DNA of 64,000 bases from Sphingobium sp. TKS (GTDB lineage: Bacteria; Pseudomonadota; Alphaproteobacteria; Sphingomonadales; Sphingomonadaceae): the NCBI RefSeq assembly GCF_001563265.1, contig NZ_CP005083.1, forward strand, positions 623,001-687,000, written 5' to 3'. The position numbers were made by a program, and so were the translations under genes. Under the pieces are notes generated by a model. It did not search any database. It was not told the DNA's origin and was given only the letters and a program-made list of their open reading frames with translations. This document shows positions 1 through 8,701 of the stretch, piece by piece (position 1 is the stretch's first letter; each line of letters begins with the position of its first letter).

Positions 1-1
1 C

Positions 2-601
2 GGAAGAGCCCTGCGGGCATGTCTGTCCTATCGGATGGACCGGGCCGCTGCGACGAAGCTCGCGACCCGGATCGGTCACATCCTGGCATTCGGATTTGGC
101 CTGTTCGGCTTCGTCAGCGGCTACCCCCTCCTGATGCTCGTCGCGCTCTTTGTTTTCATGGGAGCAAGTGCCGAAAACAACAGCACCCAGCTCCATCAGT
201 TGGCCCGGCGGCTCAGGGTGTCGGATGCGATGATCACGCAGTTCTCGACATTGCCTGTCACGAGCCGCATCGCCGACGCTGTCGCGCTTCTGATCCACTC
301 GACGCAGCACGACATCCCTATCGTCGATGGGGTGGGCAAGCCGATCGGTCTGCTGACGCGGGCCCGGCTGCTTCGTGCACTTCACGATCTCGGCGCTGAC
401 GGTCAGGTTGCAGATGTAATGCGCACCGATGTTCCTACTGTCTCCGACCGAGCCGAGCTCGAAGATGCCCTGCGCCTCATGGATGAAGAGAATTTCCCGG
501 CAGTCATGGTCGCGGACCAGCGCGGACACTTGATCGGGATGGTCACTCTCGAAAACCTGGATCAGATGCTGCTGCTGGCACGCTTGCAGCCTCGGGAATG
601 A
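2..601 (+). CDS. Site-2 protease (M50 family) with CBS pair, C-terminal part
   Basis: The reading frame is open from the window edge, so the true start lies upstream; the ATG at 35 is internal. The first visible residues (GRALRACLSYRMDRAAAT) match the region after the DG metal-binding motif of M50 intramembrane metalloproteases. A hydrophobic hairpin follows (about residues 20-50 of the visible part), then two CBS repeats, the second ending near the stop. Family members cleave membrane-anchored substrates such as anti-sigma factors, and CBS pairs usually sense adenine nucleotides. The catalytic HExxH is outside the window. It is followed by a decayed stress-protein gene on the same strand. 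Confidence 0.8.
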   Translation, partial: GRALRACLSYRMDRAAATKLATRIGHILAFGFGLFGFVSGYPLLMLVALFVFMGASAENNSTQLHQLARRLRVSDAMITQFSTLPVTSRIADAVALLIHSTQHDIPIVDGVGKPIGLLTRARLLRALHDLGADGQVADVMRTDVPTVSDRAELEDALRLMDEENFPAVMVADQRGHLIGMVTLENLDQMLLLARLQPRE

Positions 602-675
602 AAGCAAGCCGCTGGTTCGGCACGGGGCTGGCATCGCGCACAGCCCTCCAGCACATGGTGGGCCCGACGGGCTAG

Positions 676-1020
676 GTCATCCGCAACCGGATCATCAATT
701 TGTGCCTCTCTCCCAGGAAGTGGGTGACGATCCGTCTTGGCCACGGCGTCATGGCCCCTGTTGTCAAACAGGCTGCCCGCGAAGTGGCGGCCGACGTGCT
801 CGTGCTCGGCACGCATGGGCGTAGCGGTTTCATAGAGGCGATTGTCGGGAGCCGGGCGGAGTCCCTGCTTTTCTGGAGCCCGACCAACACCTTGATGGTC
901 CGCGAAGGAAGTGATCGGCTGGAGGTGCCTGGGCGCCAGACACCTCCACCGCTTCTACCGGACTGGCCGGCCCCCGTAAGAACGGCTGGTTCCCACCCTA
1001 GAACTTCAGGCGTGCGGTAA
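676..1020 (+). pseudogene. UspA-type universal stress protein, C-terminal remnant
   Basis: Only the last part of a universal stress protein survives. The segment ADVLVLGTHGRSGFIEAIVG carries the GxxGxxG-like nucleotide-binding signature, and SPTNTLMVRE is the usual final strand. A stop at 673-675 closes the frame upstream, and the first half of the domain (normal size about 140 residues) is missing. About 40 unrelated residues extend past the normal end. It reads as a truncated gene, although a TTG at 700 could allow translation of a short product. Confidence 0.6.
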
Positions 1021-3079
1021 AGCGCGCGTTGAGCGGCGCGCCCGGCGAGATGTTGTTATTGTTGTGTGCGTCAGAATAATAGGTTTCGTCGAACAGGTTC
1101 TCGACATTGACCTGAAGCTGCAACTGCTCGGTTGCGTTGAAGAACAGTGCGGCATCGACACGGGTGAAGCCCGGAAGCCGCGTCGTGCCGGCCGCGGTGC
1201 GGTTGGCGGCGAACTGGCTGGTCTGGTGGATTACCCCGATGCCCGCACCGAACTGGCGCGTGAAATCATAGCGATTCCACAGCGCGAACTGATGTTCGGG
1301 CACCTGGCCCAGGCGCACGAAATCATTGCCGCGCAGTTTGGCATCCTGATGGGTGTAGCCACCGCTTACTTGCCAGTTGCTCGTCAACCGACCTGTCAGG
1401 GCCAGTTCGACACCCCGGGTGCGGGTTTCACCGACATTGATCGTGTTGGCGGGGTTGGCCGGATCGGGGGTGGTCGCGTTGGTGCGGTCAAGCTGGAACA
1501 CCGCCAGGGTGGCGCTGAGGCCGGGGCGGATGTCCCACTTGGCGCCGAACTCGTAATTGGTGAATTTCTCAGGGGCGAGGTTCTCCTGGGTGGCCGTCAG
1601 GGTCAGGAACTGATCACCGGACCGCGGCAGGAAGGACTGGCTGAAGCTGCCGTAGATCGAGATATTCTCCCGCGGCTTGAAGATCAGGCCAACGCGGGGG
1701 GATACTTTCTCGTCGATCCGGGAGAACGGCCGGTCGGGATTGGGTGCAAAGTCCGTCCCCTTGATGTCGAAGCGGTCGAACCGCAAGCCAACGACGAGGT
1801 CGAGATGGTCGCCGATGCCGATCTGGTCCTGGGCATAGGCAGAGAAGAACTTCACCTTCGACGCGGTGTCGCGGTTGATGGCGGGGAAGGTCACCGTCGG
1901 ATAGACGATATTGGCAAGATTCAACGTCGCATTGGACAGGACGGCATTGAAACGCTGGTTGGTGGAATCCTGCTCGCCATATTCGAGACCCAGCAGGATC
2001 TTGTTTTCCATGCCGCCCACGGCGAAATCCCACACTAGGTTCGATTGCGCGATGAAGTTCTCGCGCTTGGTCGGGTCGATGTAACCGGACAGGGCAACGG
2101 TTCCGGTTGGCGAACTCGCTGCACCGTTGGCAAAGACGTTGGTGTAGAACTTGTCGTAGTGGCCGTAGAGGACCGTCGTTGACCACTCGAGGTTTTCCGC
2201 CAGTTTTCCGTCGATCCTGGCCTTGACGACATGCGCCTCAAGGCCGGTCCGATTGACGCCAGGTACGCCGAAGAAGGTGTCGCGATGACCGGGCAGCGGG
2301 CCCGGCGTGCAGGGCTGCGTACAGGCAAGTGAGGGGATGCCGCGATCAGTGACGCGGTCATCCTTCAGATATTCGTAGGACAGCCCGGCCTTCCATCCGC
2401 CTCCGAGTTCGAAGGCAACATAGGGGTTGATGCCGTAGCGTTCGCCGCCGAAATGATCGCGGTGGTTGTCCAGATTCTCGTAGAAGCCGTTCACCCGCAG
2501 CGCACCGCTTGAGGAGATCGGTGCGTTGATGTCAGCTGTGACATCCCATGCACCGAAGGTATTCACGCTCGCACTCGCGCTGCCGAACAGGCGCTCGCTG
2601 CTCGGTGTCTTTTGCACGCGGTTGATGATGCCGCCGCCGCCGCCGCGCCCGAAAATCAGCGCATAGGGCCCTTTCAACACCTCCACGCGCTCGACATTGT
2701 AGAGGTTCCGGTAATATTGGACGTCGTCCCGGACGCCATCGAGGAAGAAGTCGGCCGTGGTGTTCTGGCCGCGCAAAGTGATCTGGTCCCGGTTGCCCTC
2801 GCCTTGGCCGATGGTGGTGCCCGGCACATAGCGAAGCACGTCAGCGATGCTGTGCTGCGCCTGATCGTCGAGTTGTTCCCGCGTCACGACGTTGATCGTT
2901 TGCGGCACGTCGATCAGGGGCGTGTCGGTCTTGGTCGCAGTGGCAGAGTCGATGGCAACGTAACCGTTGGACTTTCCGATCACGAGAATGGTCTCGCCGT
3001 CCATGCCTTCCGCCTCATTGGCGAATGCCACGCCGGGAAAGGCCACGATGGCAGCAGATAACAGCAGCAGGTTCTTCAC
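998..3079 (-). CDS. TonB-dependent siderophore receptor
   Basis: A 693-residue outer-membrane receptor with a signal peptide, an N-terminal plug (DVPQTINVVTREQL, then RGQNTTADFFLDGVRDD and VERVEVLKGPYALIFGRGGG) and a 22-strand-type barrel ending in the aromatic residues RLKF. These plug motifs are typical of the FhuE/FpvA siderophore class, which imports ferric chelates with TonB energy. The GTG at 3079 is preferred over the upstream TTG at 3115: AGGGGG lies six bases before it, and its GTG overlaps the TGA of the upstream PepSY gene (GTGA), indicating translational coupling. The ligand cannot be read from the sequence. Confidence 0.9.
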   Translation of the reverse strand: MKNLLLLSAAIVAFPGVAFANEAEGMDGETILVIGKSNGYVAIDSATATKTDTPLIDVPQTINVVTREQLDDQAQHSIADVLRYVPGTTIGQGEGNRDQITLRGQNTTADFFLDGVRDDVQYYRNLYNVERVEVLKGPYALIFGRGGGGGIINRVQKTPSSERLFGSASASVNTFGAWDVTADINAPISSSGALRVNGFYENLDNHRDHFGGERYGINPYVAFELGGGWKAGLSYEYLKDDRVTDRGIPSLACTQPCTPGPLPGHRDTFFGVPGVNRTGLEAHVVKARIDGKLAENLEWSTTVLYGHYDKFYTNVFANGAASSPTGTVALSGYIDPTKRENFIAQSNLVWDFAVGGMENKILLGLEYGEQDSTNQRFNAVLSNATLNLANIVYPTVTFPAINRDTASKVKFFSAYAQDQIGIGDHLDLVVGLRFDRFDIKGTDFAPNPDRPFSRIDEKVSPRVGLIFKPRENISIYGSFSQSFLPRSGDQFLTLTATQENLAPEKFTNYEFGAKWDIRPGLSATLAVFQLDRTNATTPDPANPANTINVGETRTRGVELALTGRLTSNWQVSGGYTHQDAKLRGNDFVRLGQVPEHQFALWNRYDFTRQFGAGIGVIHQTSQFAANRTAAGTTRLPGFTRVDAALFFNATEQLQLQVNVENLFDETYYSDAHNNNNISPGAPLNARFTARLKF

Positions 3080-4296
3080 AACGCCCCCTTGGATTTTGAT
3101 GATTCGCGGAGGCAACTACCGCTATTGCGACACACTCGCAATTGATCTTGGTCAAATTGATGGGCGACGGATGCAGAAATTGCCGCCCGTGGCAACTGGG
3201 CCCGCCGCTTGCGCAGCCAGGCCCAGAGTCCTGTAAGATAGAGCAGTGGGAGGGAAAGCCCGGCGGCGACAGTCAGGATGCGTCCGGGCAGCGCTGCGAT
3301 CTCCCCGCTGTGCACGGCGAATGCACCGTCGATGATCTGATTGGCGATAGGAGCATTGGCCGCGTCATATGCAGCGAGGATGCGGCCATTGCCCGGATCG
3401 AGCGTTACCAGGCTTGTGCCCGACCACTTTCGCCACTCGCCTGGCTGGCGAAGGCGCACTTGATAGACCGGGCTCCGCTCACTGGGCAGGCTCACTGCTG
3501 TGAATGCCGCTTCCGGGAAGCGGGCCTGCGCCAATTCCCTCGCGCGCTCGGCGCCGATCAACCGGCCTGGAAGTGCTCCGGGCTTGGGCTTGTAGGGCAG
3601 ACGATAGCCCGCGTGGTCTTCCGCCCAGTCACGAAGTGGCTTGCCGAAATCCATAGCGGAGCCGGACACGGCGAGCAGAATCAATGCACTTGCGGCCACG
3701 AGGCCGACGGTCCGATGCCAGCCAAACAGCTTCTGGAGGCGCGAGCGCCAGCGCCGCGCAGCAAACGCGGTTCTCCACTGCCCTCGGGCCGGCCAGGCGA
3801 GATACACGCCACTGCTAGCCGTGAAAACCAGAACAATGCCTGAGACGCCAAGTAGCCATTCCCCGCGCTCACCAAGCAGGAGACCGTGATGCAGGTTGTA
3901 GACCCAGCGCCAGAGGTTCTCGTCAGCGGGGCTTGCCGGCGCGCGCTGCCGCATTCCGACGACTGTCCCGGACGCAGCATCGACCAGCACCGTGTGCTTG
4001 CCCTTTCGTGGGTCGGGGAACGTAACTCCGAGGATCGTCCCGTCCGGATAGTATAGCCCGACTGATTCCGGCCGCGAGTGTATGGTTCGGCTGGCCGCCT
4101 CCACCAGTTCGTCGAGCGATCGCGGTGCCCCTGCCGTCGGTACGAACACAGCGCGGTCGAGGTCGCGGTGGAACACCAATGCTGCCCCGGTGAGGCCCTG
4201 AAGGGCCCACACTAAACCAAGTGTCAGTCCAATCCACAGGTGCGCCAGTCCGACCACGCGCTGGACCCTGTGTCGCAGTCGCCATGACGATTGCAC
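3076..4296 (-). CDS. PepSY-associated transmembrane protein
   Basis: A 406-residue inner-membrane protein with PepSY-TM architecture: an N-terminal membrane segment (HLWIGLTLGLVWALQGLTGA), a periplasmic domain, a conserved NLHHGLLLGERGEWLLG block, further helices, and a Leu/Trp-rich C-terminal helix. Relatives sit beside siderophore receptors and are thought to act as ferric-siderophore reductases or accessories; that role is inferred here from the neighbour. The start is GTG with GGGAGG upstream. The gene is first in an operon with the receptor at 998-3079 and divergent from the receptor at 4392. Confidence 0.85.
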   Translation of the reverse strand: MQSSWRLRHRVQRVVGLAHLWIGLTLGLVWALQGLTGAALVFHRDLDRAVFVPTAGAPRSLDELVEAASRTIHSRPESVGLYYPDGTILGVTFPDPRKGKHTVLVDAASGTVVGMRQRAPASPADENLWRWVYNLHHGLLLGERGEWLLGVSGIVLVFTASSGVYLAWPARGQWRTAFAARRWRSRLQKLFGWHRTVGLVAASALILLAVSGSAMDFGKPLRDWAEDHAGYRLPYKPKPGALPGRLIGAERARELAQARFPEAAFTAVSLPSERSPVYQVRLRQPGEWRKWSGTSLVTLDPGNGRILAAYDAANAPIANQIIDGAFAVHSGEIAALPGRILTVAAGLSLPLLYLTGLWAWLRKRRAQLPRAAISASVAHQFDQDQLRVCRNSGSCLRESSKSKGAL

Positions 4297-4339
4297 GTGC
4301 CCACCCTCCCATCAAATGTTCAAGAATGATAAATGCTAT

Positions 4340-4354
4340 TGCGAGGCGTTCGCA
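4340..4354. promoter_or_regulatory. Putative Fur operator in divergent iron promoter
   Basis: TGCGA-GGCGT-TCGCA is a perfect 5-bp inverted repeat with a 5-bp centre. It sits in the 95-bp gap between two divergent iron-uptake genes and is followed by TTATCA. Alphaproteobacterial Fur sites often have TGCnA...TnGCA half-sites, so repression of both directions by iron is a reasonable inference. No binding evidence is available from sequence alone. Confidence 0.5.
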
Positions 4355-4391
4355 TTATCACTAGCGATAGCGGCGACAGGAGGAATCATCA

Positions 4392-6509
4392 ATGAAATTC
4401 AGATTTGCGACCCTCACGGCCATTGCCGCACTTGCATCGGGCCTATCGGCACCTGCACGCGCTACCGAAGCCGAGGCCGCCGACGCAGAGGCCGACCAGC
4501 GTACGATCGTGGTGACCGGGGTAAAGGAAGGTTACGCTCCCCAGAGCACGTCCGCTGCGAAGATCCCCGCGGAACTGCGCGACATCCCTCAGGCGGTGAA
4601 CGTCGTCCCCGAGGAAGTTTTGAGGGACCAACGCGCATTGTCGATCCAGGACGCGCTCAAGAATGTACCCGGTGTCGGCCTCAGCCACGGTGACGGACAG
4701 CGCGATCAGGTCACGATCCGCGGCTTCAGCGCCATCTCTGATCAGTTCGTCGATGGCTTCCGCGATGATGCCCTCTATTTCCGTGACCTTTCGAATGTCG
4801 AACGCATCGAGGTCGTGAAGGGCCCGGCGGCCGTGCTCTACGGCCGCGGTTCATCGGGCGGTCTCATCAACCGGGTCACGCGCAAGCCGGGCGAGAACAT
4901 CGCCGCGCTCACGCTGTCGGCAGGAAGCTGGGACACGAAGCGCGGCGAGGTTGATTTCGGCCGAACCCTTGGTTCCGGCGGTGCCGCGTTCCGCGTCACC
5001 GGCGCGCTCGAGCGCAGCGGCAGCTTCCGCCAGTTCCAGTTTCTCGACCGCGAAACGATCGCGCCGACGCTCCTGCTGCGTCCTGGGCCGGATACCGAAC
5101 TGCTGGTCCAGGCCGATTTCCTGCGGGACGAACGTATCACTGACTTTGGCATCCCTGCCTACATGGGGCGGCCAGTCGTTGTTCCGCCGGAAACCTACTA
5201 CGGCGCGGCGAACGCCCGCAACGCTGACGTCAGTCGTTCACAGGTTACGTCGCAGACCGTCAGCTTCACGCATCGCTTTTCGGACAGCCTGAGCCTGCGC
5301 AACGGCTTTCGCCACTACAATTACGACCTAGATCGCCGGAACACCCTGTCCGGTGCAATACTGCCGGTGACGGCAACGCGGCTGCGCCCGCTGGTTTCGC
5401 TCAACCGGTCGAACTTCTTCCGTGACGAAGATGGCTGGTCCAACCAGCTCGAACTGACCCATGTCGTCGAGTTCGCCGGCACCCGCCACACCCTGCTCTA
5501 TGGCGTCGAGATCGCGCGGCAGACCAAGCTCCAGAAGCTCTACTCGTCCAACGGATTTGCCACCGTCGATCTCTTCCAGCCCGTGCTGCCGATCGTTCCG
5601 GTCGATCTTGGCGGCACCCCGGCGACACACAACGAGGGCCGCTTCAAGAATGAAGGCGTCTACGTCCAGGATCTGATCGACTTCGGCTCGGGCTTCAAGG
5701 CGCTCGTCGGGCTGCGCCGCGACTGGTTCGAACAGCGCACGATCCAGCGCCTTGCGCTGCCCAACCTGTACCGCAAGGACGCCGAATGGAGCCCGCGTGC
5801 GGGACTCGTCTTCCAGCCGGACGACAGCCAGAGCTACTATGCCTCGTGGAGCCGCTCGTTTCAGCCGTCCGGCGAAGGCTTTGCGCTGGCGGCAAACAAC
5901 GCCGGGATCGAGCCGGAGAAGACGACCAACAAGGAAATCGGAGCCAAATATACTCTGCTTGGCGGGCGGCTCAACGCAACCGTCTCGCTGTTCGAGCTCG
6001 AACGAACGGGGATCAAGTCGGCCGCCCCCGGCTCGACGGTCCTGATCCCGATCGGGACGCAGCGCACCCGCGGCATCGAACTGTCGGCCAATCTCGATCT
6101 CGCCTCCGGCTGGCGCGCGATAGCCGGCTATTCCTATCTGGACGCACGCGTGATCCGCTCCTTGGCGGTGGAAAGCGGGCAGCCGGTCGAAGGCAAACGC
6201 GCGACCCTGACTCCAAGGCACAGCGCCAATCTATTTGTCAGCAAGTCATTTCATGAACGCTTCGGGCTCGGCATCGGCGGGAACTACGTTGCCGACCGTT
6301 TCGCGAACCCCGGCAACACCGTGGTGCTGCCGGCCTACGTCACTGTCGACGGACTTGTCTGGGTGAAACTCGGCAACGCGCGCCTCCAGCTCAACGCCTA
6401 CAACCTGTTCGACAAGCGCTACATCGTCTCGGGTCACGGAACATCGCCGCTGCTCAATTTGCCGGGCGCCCCTCGCACCGTCATCGCGACCATGCGCCTC
6501 GAACTCTGA
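4392..6509 (+). CDS. TonB-dependent siderophore receptor
   Basis: A 705-residue outer-membrane receptor with a signal peptide ending near APARA. Plug motifs are visible (DIPQAVNVVPEEVLRD, RGFSAISDQFVDGFRDD, VERIEVVKGPAAVLYGRGSS), and the barrel ends in MRLEL. The plug architecture parallels the divergent receptor at 998-3079, but the two differ clearly, so they are paralogues rather than a recent duplication and may take different siderophores. The ATG has AGGAGG eight bases upstream. The Fur-like palindrome at 4340 lies in its promoter region. Confidence 0.9.
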   Translation: MKFRFATLTAIAALASGLSAPARATEAEAADAEADQRTIVVTGVKEGYAPQSTSAAKIPAELRDIPQAVNVVPEEVLRDQRALSIQDALKNVPGVGLSHGDGQRDQVTIRGFSAISDQFVDGFRDDALYFRDLSNVERIEVVKGPAAVLYGRGSSGGLINRVTRKPGENIAALTLSAGSWDTKRGEVDFGRTLGSGGAAFRVTGALERSGSFRQFQFLDRETIAPTLLLRPGPDTELLVQADFLRDERITDFGIPAYMGRPVVVPPETYYGAANARNADVSRSQVTSQTVSFTHRFSDSLSLRNGFRHYNYDLDRRNTLSGAILPVTATRLRPLVSLNRSNFFRDEDGWSNQLELTHVVEFAGTRHTLLYGVEIARQTKLQKLYSSNGFATVDLFQPVLPIVPVDLGGTPATHNEGRFKNEGVYVQDLIDFGSGFKALVGLRRDWFEQRTIQRLALPNLYRKDAEWSPRAGLVFQPDDSQSYYASWSRSFQPSGEGFALAANNAGIEPEKTTNKEIGAKYTLLGGRLNATVSLFELERTGIKSAAPGSTVLIPIGTQRTRGIELSANLDLASGWRAIAGYSYLDARVIRSLAVESGQPVEGKRATLTPRHSANLFVSKSFHERFGLGIGGNYVADRFANPGNTVVLPAYVTVDGLVWVKLGNARLQLNAYNLFDKRYIVSGHGTSPLLNLPGAPRTVIATMRLEL

Positions 6510-6534
6510 CGCCCACACTGAGGAGACCGCAATC

Positions 6535-6966
6535 ATGTACGCATTTGTCGACCGGCCGGTAAATGATCTCGAACCTGGCGGGCGCCTGCTGGTCTGGGCA
6601 ATGCGCAGCTGGGTTTTGTCGATGGGACGGAAGACATGCCCGGGCGCCGTGATCGGCAAGGCATTTCTCGAGCGAAACATGATTGCGGGCCTCCAGCCAT
6701 TCCTCCGGATGATGGCGCTGTTCAATCGCGGCGGGCTTGAGAATTTCGAATTCTGCCGTTTGGCCTGCAATCGGGTGTCGGAACACGAGGCCATCTTGCT
6801 GCAACTCGTGAGCGAAGTGCGCGGCGATCACGCCATGAATGTACGGAACACGCTCCCGCTGCTGGTCGAAGATGAATATTCCAGCGACCTGTTCGATTCG
6901 ATTTTGGCGTTTGGTGCCGCATTGGGTCGCGCTGGCCTGTGCAAGCCACCTACCAAGGGCCGCTAA
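6535..6966 (+). CDS. Hypothetical protein downstream of TonB receptor
   Basis: A 143-residue protein of unknown function, with no signal peptide, starting 25 bases after the receptor stop with GAGGAGA before the ATG, so probably co-transcribed. It holds a conserved-looking cluster of acidic and hydrophobic helices (LLVEDEYSSDLFDSILAFGA), three cysteines (CPG, CRLAC) and a basic tail. Its position suggests a cytoplasmic accessory of iron uptake, but no domain was recognised. Confidence 0.65.
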   Translation: MYAFVDRPVNDLEPGGRLLVWAMRSWVLSMGRKTCPGAVIGKAFLERNMIAGLQPFLRMMALFNRGGLENFEFCRLACNRVSEHEAILLQLVSEVRGDHAMNVRNTLPLLVEDEYSSDLFDSILAFGAALGRAGLCKPPTKGR

Positions 6967-7119
6967 AAGTCCAGAAAGCTCATCCCAAGATTGCCGTAGA
7001 ACAACACCCAGGCGACCCGCACCCTGCGCCTCCGCAGGGGGAGCCTCAGCCGTGCAAGATTGATCAAACCGCGGGCGAGGCTCGCTGGGACAGGCAGGAG
7101 ATGCGGCCGAGCACAAATC

Positions 7120-7434
7120 CTAGGCGCAATTGATGCACCTGGTAGCGGTGGGAAGCGCATCGAGACGGGCGTGTCCAATGCTGGAGCCACACACCGAGCA
7201 GATTCCATAACTGCCGTTTTCGATACGCAAAAGGGCTGCTCTGATCTCGGAAATCTCCTGCCGGATGACTTCATCCGTCCCTGCGAGTGCTTCGTCGTCA
7301 GCAAGGTCGACAGCCTGCTCGGACGAATCGGCATCCAACGGGCTGCGCAATTCTTCCTCGATTGCCTCTGCGCGACTGGTCAATTCGCTGAGACGCGATG
7401 AGAGCTTTTTCCCAACCACTTGATAGTCCATCAT
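7120..7434 (-). CDS. DksA/TraR-type zinc-finger protein
   Basis: A 104-residue protein with an N-terminal coiled-coil-like helix rich in Glu/Arg and a C-terminal C4 zinc finger (C79-x2-C82 and C100-x2-C103, within GICSVCGSSIGHARLDALP). The family binds the secondary channel of RNA polymerase and changes transcription with or without ppGpp. At this size it resembles the short TraR/DksA-like proteins common in alphaproteobacteria rather than full DksA. ATGs at 7434 and 7431 are both possible. It is divergent from the channel gene at 7623. Confidence 0.85.
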   Translation of the reverse strand: MMDYQVVGKKLSSRLSELTSRAEAIEEELRSPLDADSSEQAVDLADDEALAGTDEVIRQEISEIRAALLRIENGSYGICSVCGSSIGHARLDALPTATRCINCA

Positions 7435-7622
7435 TTTGCCTATCCCGTTCTCATTTTTCGACTGTAACCGCACATCTTGAGTGATGAACGCGGCCGACAA
7501 TTGCCGTTGGGCAGTACACGCAGCAGCATAGTTACAGAAATCTACCGCAACTGGTATCCGGCAACGACAATGATCTGCGCCGAATCTCTGACCGCCGGCC
7601 CAGCCGGCTCGCGGCCAGACAG

Positions 7623-8495
7623 TTGAAGGGCAGATGCGTGTGCAGGAATGGAGCGACCGAATTGCACCAGACTGACACCGCATCTGCTGTTGACGCACTC
7701 GAGCCTCATCCTCTCGACGTGGTGCCGCCCGCACGGATGGCTCGCCTCGTCGAGGAGGTGGGAGTCCGCAAGGTGCGACTTTCCTTCGTTTCAACGCTGA
7801 CACTTGGCATTCTTGCAGGTGCTTTCATTGCCTTCGGATCGATGTTCTACGCGGTCACGGTCACCGGCAGTGAACTCGGATTTGGGCCAACCCGATTGCT
7901 GGGCGGCCTTGCCTTCTCCCTTGGCCTAATCCTGGTGATCATCGGCGGCGCGGAACTGTTTACTGGCAACAGCCTGATCGTCATGGCCTGGGCAAGTCGG
8001 CGCATCACCACGGCAGCGCTGTTGCGGAACTGGGGACTTGTTTACGTCGGCAACCTGATCGGGGCGGTCGCAACAGCAGTTCTCGTCCATTTGTCCGGCG
8101 TGCTGGCGCTGGGCGATGGCGCCGTTGGCATCACGGTGGACACGATTGCTAACGCCAAGATATCGCTGGATCCAGCTCAGGCCTTCGTGAGGGGTATATT
8201 GTGCAACATCCTCGTGTGCCTCGCGGTCTGGATGTGTTTCGCCGCGCGCAGCGTGTCCGGCAAAGTCGTTGCGATCGTTTTCCCGATCACAGCCTTCGTC
8301 GCACTCGGTTTCGAGCATTCGATCGCCAATATGTATCTCATTCCCATCGGCATGCTCTACCAGAGCGGCAGCATTGACGTCGTGGCTTTGCTTGCCAATT
8401 TGCTTCCCGTAACGGCGGGGAACATTGTCGGTGGTGGCGCTCTGGTCGCGCTAGTTTACTGGCTGGTATACCTTGGTCCGACCCGGGCGGCATAG
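7623..8495 (+). CDS. Formate/nitrite transporter (FNT) family channel
   Basis: A six-helix inner-membrane protein of about 290 residues. It shows the FNT hallmarks: an AFIAFGSMF segment in helix 1, a GGAELFTGNSLIV segment, NWGLVYVGNLIG, and GFEHSIANMYLIP in the central helices. Members conduct formate, nitrite, lactate or hydrosulfide as pentamers. The substrate cannot be assigned. The TTG start at 7623 is uncertain, and the first 30 or so residues may be untranslated leader. No operon partner is obvious. Confidence 0.85.
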   Translation: MKGRCVCRNGATELHQTDTASAVDALEPHPLDVVPPARMARLVEEVGVRKVRLSFVSTLTLGILAGAFIAFGSMFYAVTVTGSELGFGPTRLLGGLAFSLGLILVIIGGAELFTGNSLIVMAWASRRITTAALLRNWGLVYVGNLIGAVATAVLVHLSGVLALGDGAVGITVDTIANAKISLDPAQAFVRGILCNILVCLAVWMCFAARSVSGKVVAIVFPITAFVALGFEHSIANMYLIPIGMLYQSGSIDVVALLANLLPVTAGNIVGGGALVALVYWLVYLGPTRAA

Positions 8496-8644
8496 TTATC
8501 TCCCGCTGGAACGGGGCCGCCGAACAGGTCCACGAAAAGCGGCTCAACGTGAACGAAAACCTCGGAACCAGATCGGCATTGCCCAGCCCGTTTTCAGCAT
8601 GAGAGCCTCGCTTGCGACGCGACCGAGTGCAGACGCAGAATTAC

Positions 8645-8677
8645 CCTTGACCCTGACATTATGTCAAGGTTTATGAG
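8645..8677 (+). promoter_or_regulatory. CueR/MerR-type promoter of the copper operon
   Basis: CCTTGAC (8645-8651) and GTCAAGG (8663-8669) form a perfect 7-bp inverted repeat. A -35 TTGACC (8647-8652) is separated from a -10 TATGAG (8672-8677) by 19 bp, the overlong spacer that MerR-family activators untwist. The repeat ends AAGGTTTA as in E. coli copA. The likely activator is the cueR gene at 11253, third gene of the operon this promoter drives. Confidence 0.75.
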
Positions 8678-8701
8678 CTGCAGCGACGGAGGTACTCAAC
8701 C

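Noticed and set aside
7463..7490. GTAACC before the FNT gene
   Set aside because: The second box at 16 bases is GAAC and does not match; spacing is wrong for CGAA.
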